Source: Clostridiales bacterium
GTDB taxonomy: Bacteria; Bacillota; Clostridia; Monoglobales; Firm-18
NCBI GenBank assembly: GCA_031255355.1
Contig: JAIRSR010000149.1
Location: 1-6,530, forward strand
Reading direction: 5' to 3'
Length of the DNA: 6,530 nucleotides
Below the pieces are notes generated by a model. That model searched no databases, was not told where the DNA came from, and worked only from the letters and a program-made list of their open reading frames with translations. Each line of letters begins with the position of its first letter. Within the stretch, counting starts at the first letter, position 1. Made by a program: the position numbers and the translations under genes. Shown in pieces: positions 3,473 through 6,530 of this stretch.

Positions 3473-5175
3473 AGCCCTACATAAAATACGCAGTCGCGGC
3501 GCCGCTTTGCATGTTCCTCGAGGTGCTGCTGGAACTCCAACAGCCGCGTCTTATGGGGAATATCGTCGATATAGGCATCGCGACGGGCGATATGCGTTAC
3601 GTCGCGGTAACGGGCGCGAAAATGATTGCCGTCGCGCTGTTCATGTCGGCGGGGGGCTTGGGGTGCGTCTATTTTTCGGCAAAGGCGGCGCAGGGCGTGG
3701 GTACGGAGTTGCGCAACGTCCTGTTTGAAAAGGTGCAAGCCTTTAGTTTCGCCGATGTTGACAGGTTCCAGCCCGCGTCTTTGATTACGCGCCTGACGAA
3801 CGATGTAACGCAGGTACAGCAGTTAGTGATTATGGGGCTTCGCATGATGTCCCGCGCGCCCATGCTGAGCATTGGCGGCATCATCATGGCGGCGCGGCTG
3901 AATTTGCGCATGTCCGTGATTCTCGCCGCCGCGATTCCGACCCTTATGGCGTTGATGTACTTGATTTTGCGCAAGAGTTTCCCGCTTTTCAAGACGGTGC
4001 AGGAAAAATTAGACCGTGTAAACGCCGTCATGCGAGAGAATCTAAGCGGCGTTCGCGTCGTCAAGGCGTTTGTGCGTTCGGACTACGAAAAACAGCGTTT
4101 TGAAACGGAAAACGAGGCATACGCCGCGACGGGAATCAAGGCGGGGCGGGTCATTGCCGCCGTCATGCCCGTCATGGTCATTGTGATGAATCTGACGATC
4201 GTGGGAATCCTGTGGTATGGCGGCTTCCTCGCGGACGCGGGGGACTTGGAAGTCGGAAAGATTATCGCGTTTATCAACTACGCGGCGCAAATCTTGTTCG
4301 CGTTTATGATGCTTGCGTTTATGTTCGTTTTCATCTCGCGGGCGCAAGCGTCTACCGTGCGGATTAACGAGGTTTTGGACAGCGAAAGTGACTTCAAACT
4401 CCCCGCCGCCCCGGTGACGGTACCCGTGCAAACGGGACTGATTGAATTTCGCGACGTTTCCTTTCGGTATAACGTTGCGGAAAAAGAGCCGGAACTGAAA
4501 AACATCAATTTGACGATACAGCCGGGCGAAACGGTGGCGATTCTCGGCGAAACAGGCTCCGGCAAGACGACGCTGGTGAGCCTGATTCCGCGCCTTTACG
4601 ACGTATCGGAGGGACAAGTCCTGGTAGACGGCGTGGACGTGCGGGATTACGACGTGGATACCCTCCGCGCCGCCGTCGGCGTGGTTTTGCAGGATACCGT
4701 GCTGTTTCGCGGCACGGTTGAGGAAAATATCAAATGGGGCAAGCCGGACGCGGAGGAACAAGAGGTCTGCGCGGCGGCGGGAATCGCCCGCGCGGACGAA
4801 TTTTTGAACACACTGCCCGACGGCTACGGCACTGTTGTGGGACAGCGCGGCGTAGGCTTATCGGGGGGACAGCGTCAGCGCGTCGCAATCGCGCGGGCGA
4901 TTCTCAAAAAGCCGCGAATTTTGATTTTGGACGACAGCACCAGCGCGGTGGACGTGATGACGGAAGCGGAAATCCAAAGGGAATTTCGGGAAAAATTAAC
5001 AGGCTGTACTTGCGTGATTATCGCCCAGAGAATCAGCGCCGCGTTGGACGCGGATAGGATTCTCGTGCTCAAAGACGGACGCATCGCGGAGCAAGGGACG
5101 CATAGCGAACTGATCGCGCGAAACGGCATTTATTTAGACATTTACAAATCACAGTTGGGAACGGAGGGGTTGTAA
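3448..5175 (+). CDS. ABC multidrug-type exporter half-transporter, degenerate-site subunit
   Basis: This 575-residue protein has an N-terminal exporter membrane domain with six helices (roughly 14-30, 55-77, 125-147, 155-175, 235-258, 272-297) fused to an ATPase domain (331-570). Motifs are A-loop Tyr341, Walker A GETGSGKT (367-374), Q-loop Gln415, signature LSGGQ (471-475), Walker B ILILDD (491-496), D-loop SAVD (499-502) and switch AQR with Gln527. The residue after Walker B is Asp496 instead of the catalytic Glu, and Gln527 replaces the switch His. Both changes mark the degenerate-site subunit of heterodimeric exporters such as Thermotoga TM287. The partner is the next gene, whose ATG overlaps the TAA stop by one base. 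The start is GTG 3448, giving MVKLFRYLKPYIKY, with GGGAGG (3434-3439) 8 bases upstream. The substrate cannot be read from sequence; drugs, peptides or lipids are all possible. Confidence 0.95.
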   Translation: MVKLFRYLKPYIKYAVAAPLCMFLEVLLELQQPRLMGNIVDIGIATGDMRYVAVTGAKMIAVALFMSAGGLGCVYFSAKAAQGVGTELRNVLFEKVQAFSFADVDRFQPASLITRLTNDVTQVQQLVIMGLRMMSRAPMLSIGGIIMAARLNLRMSVILAAAIPTLMALMYLILRKSFPLFKTVQEKLDRVNAVMRENLSGVRVVKAFVRSDYEKQRFETENEAYAATGIKAGRVIAAVMPVMVIVMNLTIVGILWYGGFLADAGDLEVGKIIAFINYAAQILFAFMMLAFMFVFISRAQASTVRINEVLDSESDFKLPAAPVTVPVQTGLIEFRDVSFRYNVAEKEPELKNINLTIQPGETVAILGETGSGKTTLVSLIPRLYDVSEGQVLVDGVDVRDYDVDTLRAAVGVVLQDTVLFRGTVEENIKWGKPDAEEQEVCAAAGIARADEFLNTLPDGYGTVVGQRGVGLSGGQRQRVAIARAILKKPRILILDDSTSAVDVMTEAEIQREFREKLTGCTCVIIAQRISAALDADRILVLKDGRIAEQGTHSELIARNGIYLDIYKSQLGTEGL

Positions 5176-6530
5176 TGCCGCCACAGCCGTCAATGAGGCC
5201 GGGGATGCGCGGCGGCCATATGCCGTCGGCGAAAGCCAAAAACACAAAGGGAACGCTCAAAAGAATTTGGTCCTATATCGGGCGGCAAAAACTGCCGCTT
5301 GCCGTCGTGACGGTTATGGTAATCATCAACACGGCGGCTGCCGTCACAGGCACCATGCTCATCGGGACGGCGATTGACCGCTATATTATGAAGTTTGACG
5401 TTGCGGGGTTGGCGAAATTTTCCGTCGCGCTCATCGGGGTATACGCGGCGGCGGCACTCTCCGCGTGGCTTCAAATGTACTTTATGACGGCGATTGCGCA
5501 GCGTTCCGTGCAGAATATCCGCCGCGATTTGTTCAACACCATGCAAACGCTTCCGGTGCGGTACTACGACGCGCATACCCACGGCGAACTGATGAGCCGC
5601 CTTGCCAACGACGTGGATAACGTGAGCCAAACGCTCAACCAAGCGTTGATTCAACTTGTGTCAAGCGTACTCACCGTCGCCGCTACGCTGGTCGCGATGC
5701 TGATGATCAGTCCCGCGCTGACGCTGGTTTCCTTGATTATTATCCCGGTGAGCGTCTTTCTCACCAAGTTTATCGCAAAGCGCACACGCGCGTATTTCGC
5801 GGGGCAGCAAGCGGCTTTGGGGGAGTTGAACGGTATTATAGAGGAAACCGTGAGCGGTCAAAAAGTGGTGAAAGTGTTCGGGCGGGAACGCATTATCATT
5901 GAACAATTCAAGAGCAAAAACGAGGCGTTGAAAACCGCGGGTTTTAAGGCGCAATTATTTTCCGGCGTGATTATGCCGCTGATGAACGCCCTCAACAACT
6001 TAGGCTTCGCGCTGATTGCGTTGATTGGCGCGTGGCTGTTTATCAAAGGCGGCGGCGGGCTTACGATAGGCAAAATTTCTAATATGCTGACCTATTCCAA
6101 GCAATTTTCCCGCCCGATCAATGACGTCGCGGGGCTGTTCAACACGTTGCAATCCGCCGTAGCGGGCGCGGAGCGCGTGTTCGAGGTGATAGACGAAACG
6201 CCGGAGCCGCCCGGGGGCGAAGCGGTGACGCGGGATAGCGTGAAAGGCGGCGTTGACTTTCGCGGCGTGACTTTCGGCTATAAGGCGGGGGAAAGTGTGC
6301 TGAAAAACGTGACGATTCACGCCGAAGCGGGCAGTACGGTTGCGCTGGTCGGGCCGACGGGCGCGGGGAAAACAACGGTAGTCAACCTGCTGACGCGGTT
6401 CTACGACGTGGACGGCGGCGCGATTTTGATCGACGGCAAGGACATTCGGGGGTTAGACCGTGAATCGTTGCGGCGCAACCTCGGCATGGTACTGCAAGAT
6501 ACCTATCTTTTTTCCGCGACCATTCGCGAA
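5175..6530 (+). CDS. ABC multidrug-type exporter half-transporter, partner subunit, 3' truncated by window
   Basis: The frame starts at ATG 5175 and stays open for 452 codons to the right edge, about three quarters of the expected 600 or so. GGAGG (5163-5167) lies 7 bases before the ATG, and the start overlaps the previous stop (TAATG), so translation is coupled. The N-terminus (1-25) is Pro, Gly and Met-rich (MPPQPSMRPGMRGGHMPS), typical of the second subunit in such pairs, followed by TKGTLKRIWSYI. Membrane helices lie at about 41-63, 82-106, 155-178, 180-200, 263-290 and 300-325. The ATPase domain shows A-loop Tyr369, Walker A GPTGAGKT (393-400) and Q-loop Gln441 in MVLQDTYLFSATI. Signature, Walker B and switch His lie beyond the window. 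By analogy with TM288 it should carry the intact catalytic Glu and His and an altered signature, which is a prediction. Confidence 0.95.
   Translation, partial: MPPQPSMRPGMRGGHMPSAKAKNTKGTLKRIWSYIGRQKLPLAVVTVMVIINTAAAVTGTMLIGTAIDRYIMKFDVAGLAKFSVALIGVYAAAALSAWLQMYFMTAIAQRSVQNIRRDLFNTMQTLPVRYYDAHTHGELMSRLANDVDNVSQTLNQALIQLVSSVLTVAATLVAMLMISPALTLVSLIIIPVSVFLTKFIAKRTRAYFAGQQAALGELNGIIEETVSGQKVVKVFGRERIIIEQFKSKNEALKTAGFKAQLFSGVIMPLMNALNNLGFALIALIGAWLFIKGGGGLTIGKISNMLTYSKQFSRPINDVAGLFNTLQSAVAGAERVFEVIDETPEPPGGEAVTRDSVKGGVDFRGVTFGYKAGESVLKNVTIHAEAGSTVALVGPTGAGKTTVVNLLTRFYDVDGGAILIDGKDIRGLDRESLRRNLGMVLQDTYLFSATIRE

Noticed and set aside
4042..4761. 239-codon open frame on the minus strand
   Set aside because: It is fully antisense to a well-supported ABC transporter gene, rich in His and Arg, with no protein-like motif; it is a by-product of the high third-position GC.

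Overview
The window looks like chromosomal DNA of an endospore-forming Firmicute, most likely a Clostridia member with roughly balanced GC content. The reasons are an adjacent spmA-spmB spore-maturation pair, a short clostridial-type AbrB regulator with a perfect Spo0A box over its promoter, AGGAGG-type ribosome binding sites, and TTGACA/TATAAT-like promoters with extended -10 elements. A finer taxonomic placement is not possible from this sequence. No tRNA, rRNA, CRISPR array or insertion-sequence transposase was seen.

Layout. (1) 1-1232, plus strand: the 3' part of a type IIA topoisomerase subunit A gene (GyrA/ParC family), cut by the left edge. (2) 1299-1433, plus: a 44-residue Gly-rich, single-membrane-segment, Cys-tailed protein with a strong ribosome binding site and a possible sporulation-type promoter. 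(3) 2610-1500, minus: spmA then spmB, converging on the small gene. (4) 2611-2853: a divergent regulatory region. On the minus strand it has a good match to a SigE promoter for spmAB. On the plus strand it has a strong SigA-type promoter for abrB, overlapped by a Spo0A box, with a 16-bp palindrome just upstream of the -35. (5) 2854-3093, plus: abrB, 79 codons, with two CxxC motifs at the C-terminus. (6) 3094-3447: a structured intergenic region with a near-consensus promoter, an intrinsic-terminator-like hairpin right at its start site, a perfect 13-bp hairpin, an imperfect 32-bp direct repeat, and a chain of short overlapping reading frames leading into the next gene. (7) 3448-6530, plus: two translationally coupled half-transporters of the ABC multidrug-exporter type, the second cut by the right edge. 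Its open frame runs 452 codons without a stop.

How the parts fit. The centre of the window reads as a sporulation switch. Spo0A would repress abrB by binding at its start site, and later SigE in the mother cell would transcribe spmAB, whose products act in spore-core dehydration. The ABC pair looks like a heterodimeric exporter with one degenerate ATP site: the first subunit has Asp for the catalytic Glu and Gln for the switch His. Its long leader, with competing GCGGG/CCCGC segments and small reading frames, is the most unusual part of the window. It may be a leader-peptide or attenuation control region, or alternatively a small mobile-repeat remnant.
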